27,513 nt of DNA. Origin: a virus. Location: IMG/VR virus record IMGVR_UViG_3300031951_000989, positions 1 to 27,513 of that record; one strand, given 5' to 3'. Below are positions 1 to 6,586 of this stretch, piece after piece. A program made the translations under genes and the position numbers. Under the pieces are notes generated by a model. That model saw only the letters and a list, made by a program, of their open reading frames with translations, did no database searches and was not told where the DNA came from. Numbering within the stretch: position 1 is the stretch's first letter; the number at the start of each line of letters is the position of its first letter.

Positions 1-1
1 A

Positions 2-532
2 GGTAAGAACCAAACAGATGTCGAACAGAAACTTAATACTGATGTTGGATGGACTAAAGCAATCCTCCAAAAAGGAAGCCATATAGTCTGGTCCTTCGAA
101 TCATCACCAACGTTGCAAGATATTGATGAAGAAGTTCAAGCCTTTGAAGAACTATGGGGTTGTCCTCCAACATTAATAGTTTTGGATAACCTAATGGATG
201 TAGCCACAGATGGTGGCGAAGAGTTTGCCTCAATGAGGGCAATTATGAAGGAGTTGAAATATCTTGCAAGAGCCACTAATGCTGCGATTATGGTACTACA
301 TCATACTTCTGAAGCAGTTCCTGGGAATCCTTGTCAGCCAAGAAGCGCAATACAAGGTAAGGTCTCGCAACTTCCTGCTCTCATATGTACACTCGGTACG
401 GTGGGCACATCGCTTGGCGTGGCGTCAGTCAAGAATCGCTACGGTAGAGCAGATGCTGGAGGAACTCTTATGACTTGGTTAGCATTTAATCCAGAGTACA
501 TGTATGTAGAAGACATTCCAGAAAATTCATGA
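2..532 (+). CDS. RecA-fold ATPase / replicative helicase-like protein, 5'-truncated by the window
   Basis: The reading frame is open from base 2, so the gene starts left of the window and only its C-terminal 176 residues are seen. A Walker B strand (LIVLDNL) is followed about 40 residues later by MVLHHTSE, the His-containing sensor motif of RecA/DnaB/RepA-type hexameric ATPases, and then by VKNRYGRAD, which resembles the KNR-G segment near the nucleotide site of these helicases. Known for the family: ATP-driven DNA unwinding or loading at the replication fork. The next gene overlaps by four bases (ATGA), and primase and nuclease genes follow, which fits a replication helicase. Walker A lies outside the window, so DnaB-like, RepA-like or a RecA-type recombinase cannot be separated. 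Confidence 0.75.
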   Translation, partial: GKNQTDVEQKLNTDVGWTKAILQKGSHIVWSFESSPTLQDIDEEVQAFEELWGCPPTLIVLDNLMDVATDGGEEFASMRAIMKELKYLARATNAAIMVLHHTSEAVPGNPCQPRSAIQGKVSQLPALICTLGTVGTSLGVASVKNRYGRADAGGTLMTWLAFNPEYMYVEDIPENS

Positions 533-897
533 CAACTAGGAAAAGCCATAAGGCTAGAGGAGCAAACTTTGAAACCGACTTACGAGATTATTTTAGACGA
601 ATTGGACTTGATAGTGAGAGACTTGCAAGAACAGGTGCAAGAGATGAGGGAGACGTTGTTGTCCGCAAAGACTTCCTCGGACACATTGGAGTCATTGAAG
701 CCAAAGCGCCAGGTCAATCAGGTCGCATTGACTTATCTGGTTGGACCAAAGAGGCTCAAATTGAAGCAACACATTATTCGCAAGCAAGAGATATCGAAAG
801 AGCATCCATCTTACCTGCGGTTATTATCAAAGCACGAGGAAAATCAATAGCAGATTCTTATTTAGTATTAAGGTTGGGCGATGTATTTGACGGATGA
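529..897 (+). CDS. PD-(D/E)XK nuclease, Holliday-junction-resolvase-like
   Basis: A 122-residue protein with the layout of a small PD-(D/E)XK resolvase: a basic N-terminus with E15, then RTGARDEGDVVV with D42, then VIEAK with E57 and K59, then a helix with HYSQAR. E..D..ExK is the metal-binding catalytic set of this fold. Family role: structure-specific cleavage of branched DNA during recombination and before packaging. It overlaps the ATPase gene by four bases and the primase zinc-finger gene by 17, so translation is probably coupled. A different RecB-like or MutH-like nuclease role cannot be excluded. Confidence 0.7.
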   Translation: MTTRKSHKARGANFETDLRDYFRRIGLDSERLARTGARDEGDVVVRKDFLGHIGVIEAKAPGQSGRIDLSGWTKEAQIEATHYSQARDIERASILPAVIIKARGKSIADSYLVLRLGDVFDG

Positions 898-1255
898 CTT
901 ACCAGATATAGTTGAAGTCTTACGGCATTATGGTGCCAAGATGAATAGAACTACAGGACAAGTAAATATCAAGTGCCCGTTCCATGATGACACTCATAGT
1001 TCGGCTAGTTTTAATACCAAAGAAAATATATTTAATTGTTTTGCGTGTGGGATGCAGGGGAATAGTTTACAGATTATAGCAAAGCAGGAGAGGGTTAGCA
1101 TACATGAAGCAAGGTCATTCGCAGAAGGAATTGCTGGGCTTGGCAACAGCCAAATACGCAGCAAACATCTATCAGGCAGAAGATTACCTAGCAAGCAGGG
1201 GCATAACAAGGGAAGCAGCACGGCTGGCTCGATTCGGCGTAGTAGAGGAGCCTGA
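881..1255 (+). CDS. DNA primase zinc-finger subunit (CHC2 type), split primase
   Basis: The protein has a CHC2 zinc finger: C32-P-F-H35 and C53-F-A-C56-G, with the usual ASFNTKENIFNCF stretch between, then the helical segment NSLQIIAKQERVSIHEA found after the finger in DnaG-type primases. The family finger recognises template DNA for primer synthesis. The start at 881 overlaps the nuclease gene and has AAGG upstream. From about residue 85 the sequence becomes an Arg/Ser/Lys/Gly-rich tail that looks like a shadow of the other frame, because the Toprim gene begins at 1104 in the +1 frame and overlaps it by 152 bases. The finger domain itself is clear. Whether the tail is functional, or the two frames are joined by a frameshift, is not. 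Confidence 0.75.
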   Translation: MYLTDDLPDIVEVLRHYGAKMNRTTGQVNIKCPFHDDTHSSASFNTKENIFNCFACGMQGNSLQIIAKQERVSIHEARSFAEGIAGLGNSQIRSKHLSGRRLPSKQGHNKGSSTAGSIRRSRGA

Positions 1256-1730
1256 GGTTGGACATGAAGCATTCAAAGGACGATTATCCATACCGTATAT
1301 TACCAAGACTGGTGTTGTCGATTTGCGTTTTCGCAGCCTTCATCCTGCTGTTGAACCTAAGTACATGGGAATGACAGGTATGGAAACCAAAATGTATAAC
1401 GTATTAGATATCGATAGAGCGGGGGATTGGATTGGAATATGTGAAGGTGAGTTGGATACTATTACTTTGTCTGCCTGTGTTGGTATACCTTGCATTGGTG
1501 TTCCTGGTGCTAACTCTTGGAAGAAACACTACACTAGATTACTTGCCGACTTTGAGAGAGTTTTTGTATTCGCAGATGGGGACCAGCCAGGAAAAGAATT
1601 TGCTGCTAGTCTCGCCCGTGAGTTGCCAGTCACAGTCGTGCAAATGCCAGACGAAGAAGACGTCAACTCTTGCTACGTCAAATACGGCTCCCAATATATT
1701 CGAGAAAGAATGGGACTAAATGAAATTTAA
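1104..1730 (+). CDS. DNA primase Toprim domain protein (second half of split primase)
   Basis: 208 residues holding a Toprim domain: GICEGELD with E114, then VFVFADGDQPG with D158 and D160, the acidic residues that bind metal in DnaG-like primases. The N-terminal 50 residues (ATAKYAANIYQ through LASRGIT) match the linker helix region that precedes Toprim in phage primases. The start ATG at 1104 has a good Shine-Dalgarno sequence (AGGAGAGGG, 9 bases upstream), supporting separate translation from the zinc-finger gene that it overlaps in a +1 frame. Role: primer synthesis at the fork together with the product at 881-1255. A helicase-like domain is not present here. Confidence 0.8.
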   Translation: MKQGHSQKELLGLATAKYAANIYQAEDYLASRGITREAARLARFGVVEEPEVGHEAFKGRLSIPYITKTGVVDLRFRSLHPAVEPKYMGMTGMETKMYNVLDIDRAGDWIGICEGELDTITLSACVGIPCIGVPGANSWKKHYTRLLADFERVFVFADGDQPGKEFAASLARELPVTVVQMPDEEDVNSCYVKYGSQYIRERMGLNEI

Positions 1731-2091
1731 GAAGATACCCAAATGCAAACTTTGCGGTCAAGAGTTTGATAATATATTTGAAGCAACAGACCATCTATTA
1801 GATGATGCTGGCGAAGAAGTATTTGACCCTAAGTTAATACTACCTAATGGGTATACATTGATGATAGGTTCCTTACTCAGATGCATTTATGGTTATGCTG
1901 ATAATCCTGAGGAAGTTAAGGGAATTGTTCAGTCCACATATGCTACGCTTTATGCAGCAGAAAAAAATCCTGGGCAGATGAAACACTTCATAGAAGATAT
2001 GATAGTGCATGAGCATATGATAAACCTCGAAGATGACCTAGCCAGATTATTAGAAGAAGAGACCAACAACAATGAAGAAGATGGAGAGTGA
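1720..2091 (+). CDS. Small zinc-finger-like protein of unknown function
   Basis: 123 residues. The N-terminus has CKLCGQEF followed by ATDHLLDD, a C-x2-C...H pattern like half of a C2H2 finger. The middle is helical without a recognised motif, and the last 25 residues are strongly acidic (EEETNNNEEDGE). It overlaps the end of the Toprim gene by 11 bases and lies between primase and nucleotide-metabolism-like genes, so a replication accessory role is possible. Function not recognised. Confidence 0.6.
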   Translation: MKFKKIPKCKLCGQEFDNIFEATDHLLDDAGEEVFDPKLILPNGYTLMIGSLLRCIYGYADNPEEVKGIVQSTYATLYAAEKNPGQMKHFIEDMIVHEHMINLEDDLARLLEEETNNNEEDGE

Positions 2092-2097
2092 TGAAAT

Positions 2098-2463
2098 ATG
2101 GCAGATTATAACCCACTTGGAAAAGCAAGGTTTCCATATAACCAAGAAACAGATGGAGGGGAAGTCATTAATATTAACAATAACGGTGCCTCTTTTGAGT
2201 CAGCCGTTGCAAGAACCTTCCAAGAACTATTAGATTTACTTTTATCTAAACATAAAGATTACGGACCAAGAAATATCGCTGATGCCCCTGGCGGTGCTAT
2301 TAATGGACTCAGGGTTCGTATGCACGACAAGTTAGCACGTATAAATAACTTAGTTGATAGCGGAAAGAATCCAAAGTACGAGTCTATTGAGGATTCATTC
2401 AAAGATATGGCAAACTATGCAATCATAGGATTGCTAGTACTGAGAGGAGAATGGGACAAGTGA
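2098..2463 (+). CDS. Nmad1/DUF1599-like nucleotide-modification-associated protein
   Basis: 121 residues. The segment LLLSKHKDYGPRNIA, then GLRVRMHDKLARINNL, then YESIEDSFKDMANYAIIGLLVLRGEW matches the pattern I recall for the nucleotide modification associated domain 1 (formerly DUF1599), an all-helical family related in context to MazG-like nucleotide handling. Members are common in phages and are predicted to act in synthesis or clean-up of modified nucleotides. The start has GGAGAG nine bases upstream. Its stop overlaps the GTG of the HNH gene (GTGA). No partner hypermodification enzyme is visible, so the substrate is unknown. Confidence 0.65.
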   Translation: MADYNPLGKARFPYNQETDGGEVININNNGASFESAVARTFQELLDLLLSKHKDYGPRNIADAPGGAINGLRVRMHDKLARINNLVDSGKNPKYESIEDSFKDMANYAIIGLLVLRGEWDK

Positions 2464-2741
2464 AAATATTTGGACCTTATAAAGGCAGTAAGCAAAACGG
2501 TGGTCGCCCAATCTACGTTATCAAGCGTAAGAAAAAAGATGGCACTACTGAAACTACATCTACCAACAAAGCCCGTTTAGATTATAAGAAGGCTACTGGT
2601 AAGAAGTTAAAGCGCAATCAAGAAGTAGACCATAAAGATAATGGTGGTCGCAAAGGTAATGATAAGATATCTAACCTAAGAGTTCTATCCAAAAAGAAAA
2701 ATGTAGGCTTAGAGAATAAGAGACGAGCCAAAAAGAAATGA
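2460..2741 (+). CDS. HNH endonuclease
   Basis: 93 residues, very basic. The HNH core is EVDHKDN with H58, then ISNLRVLS with N72, then KKKNVGLEN with N81, typical of small phage HNH enzymes that nick or cut DNA. I use the GTG at 2460 rather than the ATG at 2451: AGGAG ends one base before that ATG but ten bases before the GTG, and the GTG overlaps the upstream stop (GTGA). The gene could be a free-standing homing nuclease or a phage recombination or packaging nuclease. It sits away from the terminase, so homing or host-DNA attack is as likely as packaging. Confidence 0.75.
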   Translation: MKIFGPYKGSKQNGGRPIYVIKRKKKDGTTETTSTNKARLDYKKATGKKLKRNQEVDHKDNGGRKGNDKISNLRVLSKKKNVGLENKRRAKKK

Positions 2742-3478
2742 AAACTATAGTCTGTATTTCAGACCTGCAGGTACCGTACCACGATGTAGAAGCAGTCAAG
2801 GCTGTGGCTAAATTTATTAAGGCTTACCAACCTGATACTGTCGTATCCTGTGGTGATGAAATGGATATGCAGACTATATCGAAATGGAGTAAGGGAACTG
2901 AGTTAGAATTTGAGCGTTCTATTGGACGTGATAGAGATTTAACTCGTCAAGTTCTTTATGACTTAACTGTTGAACATATGATTAGAAGTAATCATACAGA
3001 TAGATTATTTAATACAGTTGCTATGAGAGCGCCAGGATTACTTGGCTTGCCTGAGTTGCAGTTAGAAAACTTCTTGGGTCTTGATGAACTAGAAATTAAA
3101 TACCATAAAGACCCATATGAACTGGCTCCTGGTTGGTTATTAATGCATGGTGATGAAGGCAACGTACAACCTACTGCTGGCGCTACTGCATTGGGCTTAG
3201 CAAAACGCTCAGGTATGTCAGTAGTCTGTGGGCACACGCATCGTATGGGTTTGACTCATCATACTCAAACGTATCGTGGTGGTAAACCTAAGACTGTTTG
3301 GGGATTAGAACTAGGCAACTTAATGAATTATAATAGTGCAAAATATATTAAGGCTGGATTGTTTACGTGGCAACAAGGCTTTGGTATCCTTCACGTTGAT
3401 GGCAAGACAGTAGTACCACAGTTAGTACCTATTGTGAATAGGTCATTTACTGTTGAAGGTAAAACTTGGAGGTGGTAG
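2738..3478 (+). CDS. Calcineurin-like metallophosphoesterase
   Basis: 246 residues with the ordered metallophosphoesterase motifs: CISDLQVPYHD (D9, H15), VVSCGDEMD (near residue 40), IRSNHTDR (GNH-like with Asn, near residue 84), LMHGDEG (near residue 137) and VCGHTHR. These residues hold two metals and hydrolyse phosphomonoesters or diesters. Phage members are usually annotated as DNA or RNA phosphatases or nucleases with unproven substrate. It overlaps the HNH gene by four bases (ATGA), and the downstream sigma-like gene begins two bases after its stop with a Shine-Dalgarno inside this gene. The Asn motif reads SNHTD rather than GNHD, a mild variation. Confidence 0.8.
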   Translation: MKTIVCISDLQVPYHDVEAVKAVAKFIKAYQPDTVVSCGDEMDMQTISKWSKGTELEFERSIGRDRDLTRQVLYDLTVEHMIRSNHTDRLFNTVAMRAPGLLGLPELQLENFLGLDELEIKYHKDPYELAPGWLLMHGDEGNVQPTAGATALGLAKRSGMSVVCGHTHRMGLTHHTQTYRGGKPKTVWGLELGNLMNYNSAKYIKAGLFTWQQGFGILHVDGKTVVPQLVPIVNRSFTVEGKTWRW

Positions 3479-3480
3479 AT

Positions 3481-4191
3481 ATGGACTGGTCTACCATAGA
3501 GAAGTGGGATTATATTGTTCAAGCAGTCTCTGCTGAGTACCATAGAAAATATGATATGGTTGAACTTGATGACATCAGGCAATCACTATATCAATGGTTC
3601 GTTGAGCATCCCAATAAGTTAAAAGAATGGGAAGCCATTGGCAAGAAAGATGCTAAGAATTTAATCTATCGTTCACTTCGTAATGATGCATTAGATTACT
3701 GTCAACGATGGAAAGCAAAGTCTATTGGCTATGAAACATCAGATGTATTTTATTATGATGCAGTTATGATTGAAGCCTTGCTACCTGCTGTAATTCGTGG
3801 GGATATAGGCATTACTCAGAAGTTAAATCTTGGTGGTCCTGGCAAGCCTCCAGCCCCTGCTGAGGGCGGTAATATGATGGTTATGATGATTGAAATAGAC
3901 AAGGCGTATCATAAACTCAGCACAGAGGATAGGACTGTACTGTTTCATAAATACGCCGAGTCTTTTGACTACAACACCATCGCTACCGAGATGAATTTAG
4001 GTAGTGAGGATGCTGCTCGCATGCGTCACAATCGTGCCATTAAAAAACTTATTAATAGAGTTGGTGGATTCAGACCTTGGTTAGATGAGGACTCTGAAGA
4101 AAAGGTCCAAGATACCGAAGAAGAGAATCCAGCCGTAGAGCATGAGCATCATGACGAGGATGGGAACAACGATGGGTTTGAAGATAATTAA
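3481..4191 (+). CDS. Sigma-70-like RNA polymerase sigma factor with acidic tail
   Basis: 236 residues. The N-terminal half has LDDIRQSLYQWFVEH and DAKNLIYRSLRNDALDYCQRW, resembling sigma region 2. After a Gly/Pro linker with a Met-rich stretch, KLSTEDRTVLFHKYAESFDYNTIATEM and AARMRHNRAIKKLINRV form a region-4-like helix-turn-helix. The tail is highly acidic and His-rich. I start at ATG 3481 because GGAGGTGG lies five bases upstream. A longer TTG start at 3466 is less likely. A phage sigma-like factor here could redirect host RNA polymerase to phage promoters. It is the last gene before the convergent junction with the leftward block. Confidence 0.65.
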   Translation: MDWSTIEKWDYIVQAVSAEYHRKYDMVELDDIRQSLYQWFVEHPNKLKEWEAIGKKDAKNLIYRSLRNDALDYCQRWKAKSIGYETSDVFYYDAVMIEALLPAVIRGDIGITQKLNLGGPGKPPAPAEGGNMMVMMIEIDKAYHKLSTEDRTVLFHKYAESFDYNTIATEMNLGSEDAARMRHNRAIKKLINRVGGFRPWLDEDSEEKVQDTEEENPAVEHEHHDEDGNNDGFEDN

Positions 4192-4202
4192 TACTTTCTC
4201 AA

Positions 4203-4640
4203 TCAGATTGGATACTCCTGTTCCATATAATTTTTATACGCTTCCCCAGCCCTATCAAACTCTTCGTTCTTAACTCTCTTATAATTAATTAACTGTGCTG
4301 GTGTAATAAGATGCCCCTTAGATTGATTAGGTGGTTGCTTATTCTCAATAGGTCTACCATAGTCTCTAACCACATTAATTAGATGGTCTATTGGCGTAAT
4401 AATTACATTGTTATCAAGTATGAAAGCCCAATGAGTAGCCCTGCTTACTGCTAGTCCAGACGGCTCCCATTGTCCACTTCCCTGATAGAAACAAGACTCC
4501 TCTATAAATAAATTACCTGTCTCTATCCAGCGTCTATCTGTCTTAACTTCTACTGTATCCATACGCAACAGGTCAGCAAGTTTACTCTCGCCTAACTCAC
4601 CATCACGCAAGTCTAAGTCCCAGTTAGAGTTCTTTGTCAT
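4203..4640 (-). CDS. Putative PD-(D/E)XK nuclease-like protein
   Basis: 145 residues. The N-terminal half reads GELGESKLADLL, then VEVKTDRRW with E31 and K33, then TGNLFIE, a pattern like the ExK core of restriction-endonuclease folds with an upstream acidic residue. GLAVSRATHWAFIL follows as a further core strand and helix. No DNA-recognition domain is obvious. The gene is the last of the leftward block and ends 12 bases from the end of the rightward sigma-like gene. Its start overlaps the preceding tiny gene and has GAGGAG upstream. Nuclease assignment is from motif spacing only. Confidence 0.5.
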   Translation of the reverse strand: MTKNSNWDLDLRDGELGESKLADLLRMDTVEVKTDRRWIETGNLFIEESCFYQGSGQWEPSGLAVSRATHWAFILDNNVIITPIDHLINVVRDYGRPIENKQPPNQSKGHLITPAQLINYKRVKNEEFDRAGEAYKNYMEQEYPI

Positions 4641-4743
4641 CTTTTTTTAACTCCTCGATATTAGAATTAATTATACTTATTGAATGCATAATGCTTGCAA
4701 TCAACTCTTCTCTTAGTTGTGCATCTTCTTTTGATTCGTCCAT
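4624..4743 (-). CDS. Tiny protein, 39 residues, unknown
   Basis: ATG at 4743 follows directly after the stop of the FmdB-like gene, with GGAGG seven bases upstream. The product is a helical, charged peptide (begins MDESKEDAQLREEL, ends KKDDKEL). Its last 17 bases overlap the start of the nuclease-like gene, and its GAGGAG codons provide that gene's ribosome binding site. This could be a real small protein or mainly a translational coupling leader. Function unknown. Confidence 0.5.
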   Translation of the reverse strand: MDESKEDAQLREELIASIMHSISIINSNIEELKKDDKEL

Positions 4744-4920
4744 TTATCCTCCTGTTGAGTAGAAGCCAGTCCCGTTGAATTTGACTGGTGGTGCATGATA
4801 CACCCGCTTCATTTCCGTATTACAGTTCTCACATATTGGTATAACTTCTTCCTCTGTCATACCACGTTCAATAGTTATCATCTCATTTCCAAAAGGGCAC
4901 AGATAGTCATACGACGCCAC
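4744..4920 (-). CDS. FmdB-type zinc ribbon protein
   Basis: 58 residues from GTG 4920, whose first base is the last base of the upstream stop (TAGTG). This start gives MASYDYLC, the classic FmdB-family opening. Longer ATG starts at 4929 or 4962 run inside the transglycosylase gene. The ribbon has C8, C30 and C33 and ends VKFNGTGFYSTGG, like the FmdB C-terminus, but the usual second Cys of the first knuckle is replaced (CPFG), so metal binding may be altered. Family members are small predicted regulators common in actinobacteria and their phages. The exact role is unknown. Confidence 0.6.
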   Translation of the reverse strand: MASYDYLCPFGNEMITIERGMTEEEVIPICENCNTEMKRVYHAPPVKFNGTGFYSTGG

Positions 4921-5306
4921 TAGTACCATCCATTCTTTTGCCAAAACTTCCATGCTTTGCATGGCGTTGAATATCGATAGATTATATAATCCAATCCTCT
5001 ATCAATTTGCTCAGTTGGGTTTGTGTCGGGCGAAAGCCCGAGAATCTGTGGGATTCCTCCCGCATATAGTGCCTCACCCTTTTGATATACTGGTTGCTTG
5101 TTGTAGGCTTCGTGCCTCCAGTTGGATTCTTTGGTCCACAATTTATCAAGGCACAGCCATTGATTATGTTGCCATGCAAGCAAAGATTCTCTTGCATATA
5201 GTTTACTATCATTGACTGTCCACTCTCTTGGTTGTGGTAATGTTTCTACTCTCGTTACTCCAGCAAGAGAAAATATTCCTATGAATAATAGCAATAATTT
5301 CTTCAT
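4920..5306 (-). CDS. Secreted lytic transglycosylase (lysozyme-like)
   Basis: 128 residues. Residues 1-17 are a signal peptide or membrane anchor (KK, then LLLLFIGIF). The mature part carries WLCLDKLWTKESNW with E60 as the likely catalytic acid, then GGIPQILG, then QIDRGLDYIIYRY and CKAWKFWQKNGWY, the layout of actinobacterial SLT-type peptidoglycan transglycosylases. Such enzymes cut the glycan strand outside the membrane. It follows the WhiB-like gene by three bases with AAGGCGG as ribosome binding site. In a phage this could assist lysis or wall remodelling. No holin is adjacent, and the Sec-type signal suggests export by the host. Confidence 0.75.
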   Translation of the reverse strand: MKKLLLLFIGIFSLAGVTRVETLPQPREWTVNDSKLYARESLLAWQHNQWLCLDKLWTKESNWRHEAYNKQPVYQKGEALYAGGIPQILGLSPDTNPTEQIDRGLDYIIYRYSTPCKAWKFWQKNGWY

Positions 5307-5309
5307 GGT

Positions 5310-5663
5310 TCACCGCCTTATTAGGTCTTTTGTTAGACTGTATAATTTGTATGCTTGGTAAGAAGCACTACTCCTAGAGGTGCTAGGTTTTATACCCATA
5401 GATGCTAATCTCTCAGCAGCCATAGTTCCACCCCATATTCCAAATGGTAGATTACCCCAACCAGTTTTACCTGATGGCATTTTCTCCATCTTCATACCTT
5501 CCTCTAAACATGCTTGTTTGACAGGACAGGTAGCACATAATTGTAGCGCATAGTTTATCTGAGACGCAACTCTTTTAATGTTTTCAGGGTTGCTTCTACC
5601 TATTGGAACTTCAGGAAACCACCAGTCGGGATTACTGTCTCCCGTACAGTTGCCATTAATCAT
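5310..5663 (-). CDS. WhiB-family Fe-S transcription regulator
   Basis: 117 residues with the WhiB signature: C6, then C43-A-T-C46-x5-C52, the four Cys that hold a 4Fe-4S cluster, followed by the FGIWGG turn at residues 74-79 and a basic C-terminal region. WhiB proteins are restricted to actinobacteria and their phages. They bind the primary sigma factor region 4 and tune promoter choice, and phage WhiB proteins can interfere with host WhiB function. It overlaps the preceding tiny gene by four bases (ATGA). This is a key clue that the host is an actinobacterium. Confidence 0.9.
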   Translation of the reverse strand: MINGNCTGDSNPDWWFPEVPIGRSNPENIKRVASQINYALQLCATCPVKQACLEEGMKMEKMPSGKTGWGNLPFGIWGGTMAAERLASMGIKPSTSRSSASYQAYKLYSLTKDLIRR

Positions 5664-5773
5664 TCCTCATCCTCCCACATTCTGTCGGGTAATCCAGTAT
5701 CATTTTCATCTATGTCATCCTCTGTTCCATTTAAGGCGTAGTCATCACCTTGTAAGTACATTGGTTCACTCAC
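5660..5773 (-). CDS. Tiny acidic protein, 37 residues
   Basis: GTG at 5773 has a perfect AGGAGG five bases upstream. The frame runs to a TGA that overlaps the WhiB start (ATGA). The product begins MSEPMYLQGDDYAL and is dominated by Asp and Glu. One copy of the 17-bp palindrome (5788-5804) ends 15 bases before the start. Strong ribosome binding site and coupling to WhiB support a real gene. Function unknown. Confidence 0.6.
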   Translation of the reverse strand: MSEPMYLQGDDYALNGTEDDIDENDTGLPDRMWEDEE

Positions 5774-5787
5774 ACTATCCTCCTTAG

Positions 5788-5804
5788 TGTATTAATTTAA
5801 TACA
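5788..5804. promoter_or_regulatory. 17-bp palindrome, copy 1
   Basis: TGTATTAATTTAATACA, an eight-base inverted repeat with one central base. It lies between the stop of a small gene (5806) and the AGGAGG of the 37-residue gene at 5773, on the path of leftward transcription. Confidence 0.75.
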
Positions 5805-5805
5805 G

Positions 5806-5952
5806 TTAGTTATGCACTCCATAATCCCATGTAATTCTTCTTACAGCATTTGTTAGTTCTAATTGCAAGGCTTTGATTTCCTCATCACCCATATCGCCAA
5901 CATCCATCTTTCTAACTTTTGCTTCCCACAATACTTCATCTATGGATTCCAT
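5806..5952 (-). CDS. Small protein, 48 residues, unknown
   Basis: ATG at 5952 overlaps the upstream stop by one base (TAATG), with AAGGGA upstream. The product (begins MESIDEVLWEAKVRKM, ends WDYGVHN) is helical and mixed-charge with no recognised motif. Its stop lies two bases from a palindrome copy at 5788-5804. Function unknown. Confidence 0.55.
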   Translation of the reverse strand: MESIDEVLWEAKVRKMDVGDMGDEEIKALQLELTNAVRRITWDYGVHN

Positions 5953-6203
5953 TACTTGTTCCCTTCCGTTATACAATCAAGTACATATTCAAACTCAGGT
6001 CTGTACGCTTCTTTGGGCATCCTATCATTATCCCACATCATCCTGTAGCCATCATTAGAATCCCAATAAAGTCTACCAGTATACTCGCCATTAATCTCGC
6101 CAGTATGTAATCTAATATGCTTAGTCCAGCCAGTTGACTCTATGCCACTTGATTGAACCATATACTTATTTAGTATTTCCTCACGAGTCACTTCAGCCGT
6201 CAA
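5952..6203 (-). CDS. Hypothetical protein, 83 residues
   Basis: The frame ends in TAATG shared with the next gene. The start is uncertain: TTG at 6203 has GGGAG six bases upstream inside the previous gene, GTG at 6191 and ATG at 6161 are alternatives. The product has many aromatic and charged residues (WTKHIRLHTGEING, RLYWDSNDGYRMMW), suggesting a small beta-rich fold. No family recognised. Confidence 0.55.
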   Translation of the reverse strand: MTAEVTREEILNKYMVQSSGIESTGWTKHIRLHTGEINGEYTGRLYWDSNDGYRMMWDNDRMPKEAYRPEFEYVLDCITEGNK

Positions 6204-6420
6204 CTTGTACTCCCATCTCTATTAGTCTGCTATCTATTGTCATACTTGTTGTATCATAACTTTCGGCACCTTCACCATCTATGCCTTCACGCCATAATGC
6301 TTTACCTCTATATGAAATATGAGACCCATCTCCATATAGGCTCATCAGTAATGCGCCAGCAGCATAATCATACACCTCTGCTATCACATCACCGCTAGGG
6401 TCATGTACTTTTAACTTCAT
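6193..6420 (-). CDS. Hypothetical protein, 75 residues
   Basis: ATG 6420 is preceded by GGGAGGAT, immediately downstream of a palindrome copy (6432-6448) and a promoter candidate. The product (begins MKLKVHDPSGDVIAEVYDYAAG) looks like a small alpha/beta protein. No motif recognised. It overlaps the next gene by about 11 bases if the TTG start of that gene is used. Confidence 0.6.
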   Translation of the reverse strand: MKLKVHDPSGDVIAEVYDYAAGALLMSLYGDGSHISYRGKALWREGIDGEGAESYDTTSMTIDSRLIEMGVQVDG

Positions 6421-6431
6421 GCTATCCTCCC

Positions 6432-6448
6432 TGTATTAATTTAATACA
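6432..6448. promoter_or_regulatory. 17-bp palindrome, copy 2
   Basis: Identical core. It fills the gap between stop (6449) and the GGGAGG ribosome binding site of the gene at 6420, and lies 37 bases past the TATAAT of the promoter candidate at 6486-6514. Confidence 0.8.
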
Positions 6449-6586
6449 CTACTGCAACTTTTGCAATAGTAGTCTTGCTTCTGCAATTATAGCATCATCT
6501 CTCTCATCATGCAAATTAGCAATAGAGATTAACTCTACAATTACTTTTCTGACTTCCTCTTTAGAAGCCAAAGTCATATTGTCCAT
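6449..6586 (-). CDS. Small helical protein, 45 residues
   Basis: ATG 6586 has GGGGG six bases upstream and overlaps the last 26 bases of the amidotransferase gene. An internal ATG at 6577 is an alternative. The product (VRKVIVELISIANLHDERDD, then AEARLLLQKLQ) is predicted to be entirely helical. The stop TAG is directly beside the palindrome copy at 6432-6448, and the promoter candidate for the next gene lies inside this frame. Function unknown. Confidence 0.5.
   Translation of the reverse strand: MDNMTLASKEEVRKVIVELISIANLHDERDDAIIAEARLLLQKLQ
6486..6514 (-). promoter_or_regulatory. Promoter candidate, TTGCAT-17-TATAAT
   Basis: On the minus strand TTGCAT and a perfect TATAAT are separated by 17 bases, inside the 45-residue gene and upstream of palindrome copy 2 and the gene at 6420. 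Confidence 0.55.

Noticed and set aside
5036-5051. Perfect hairpin TCGGGC-GAAA-GCCCGA within the transglycosylase gene.
   Set aside because: It lies in codons for LGLSPD and has no T-run, so a terminator or RNA role is not supported.
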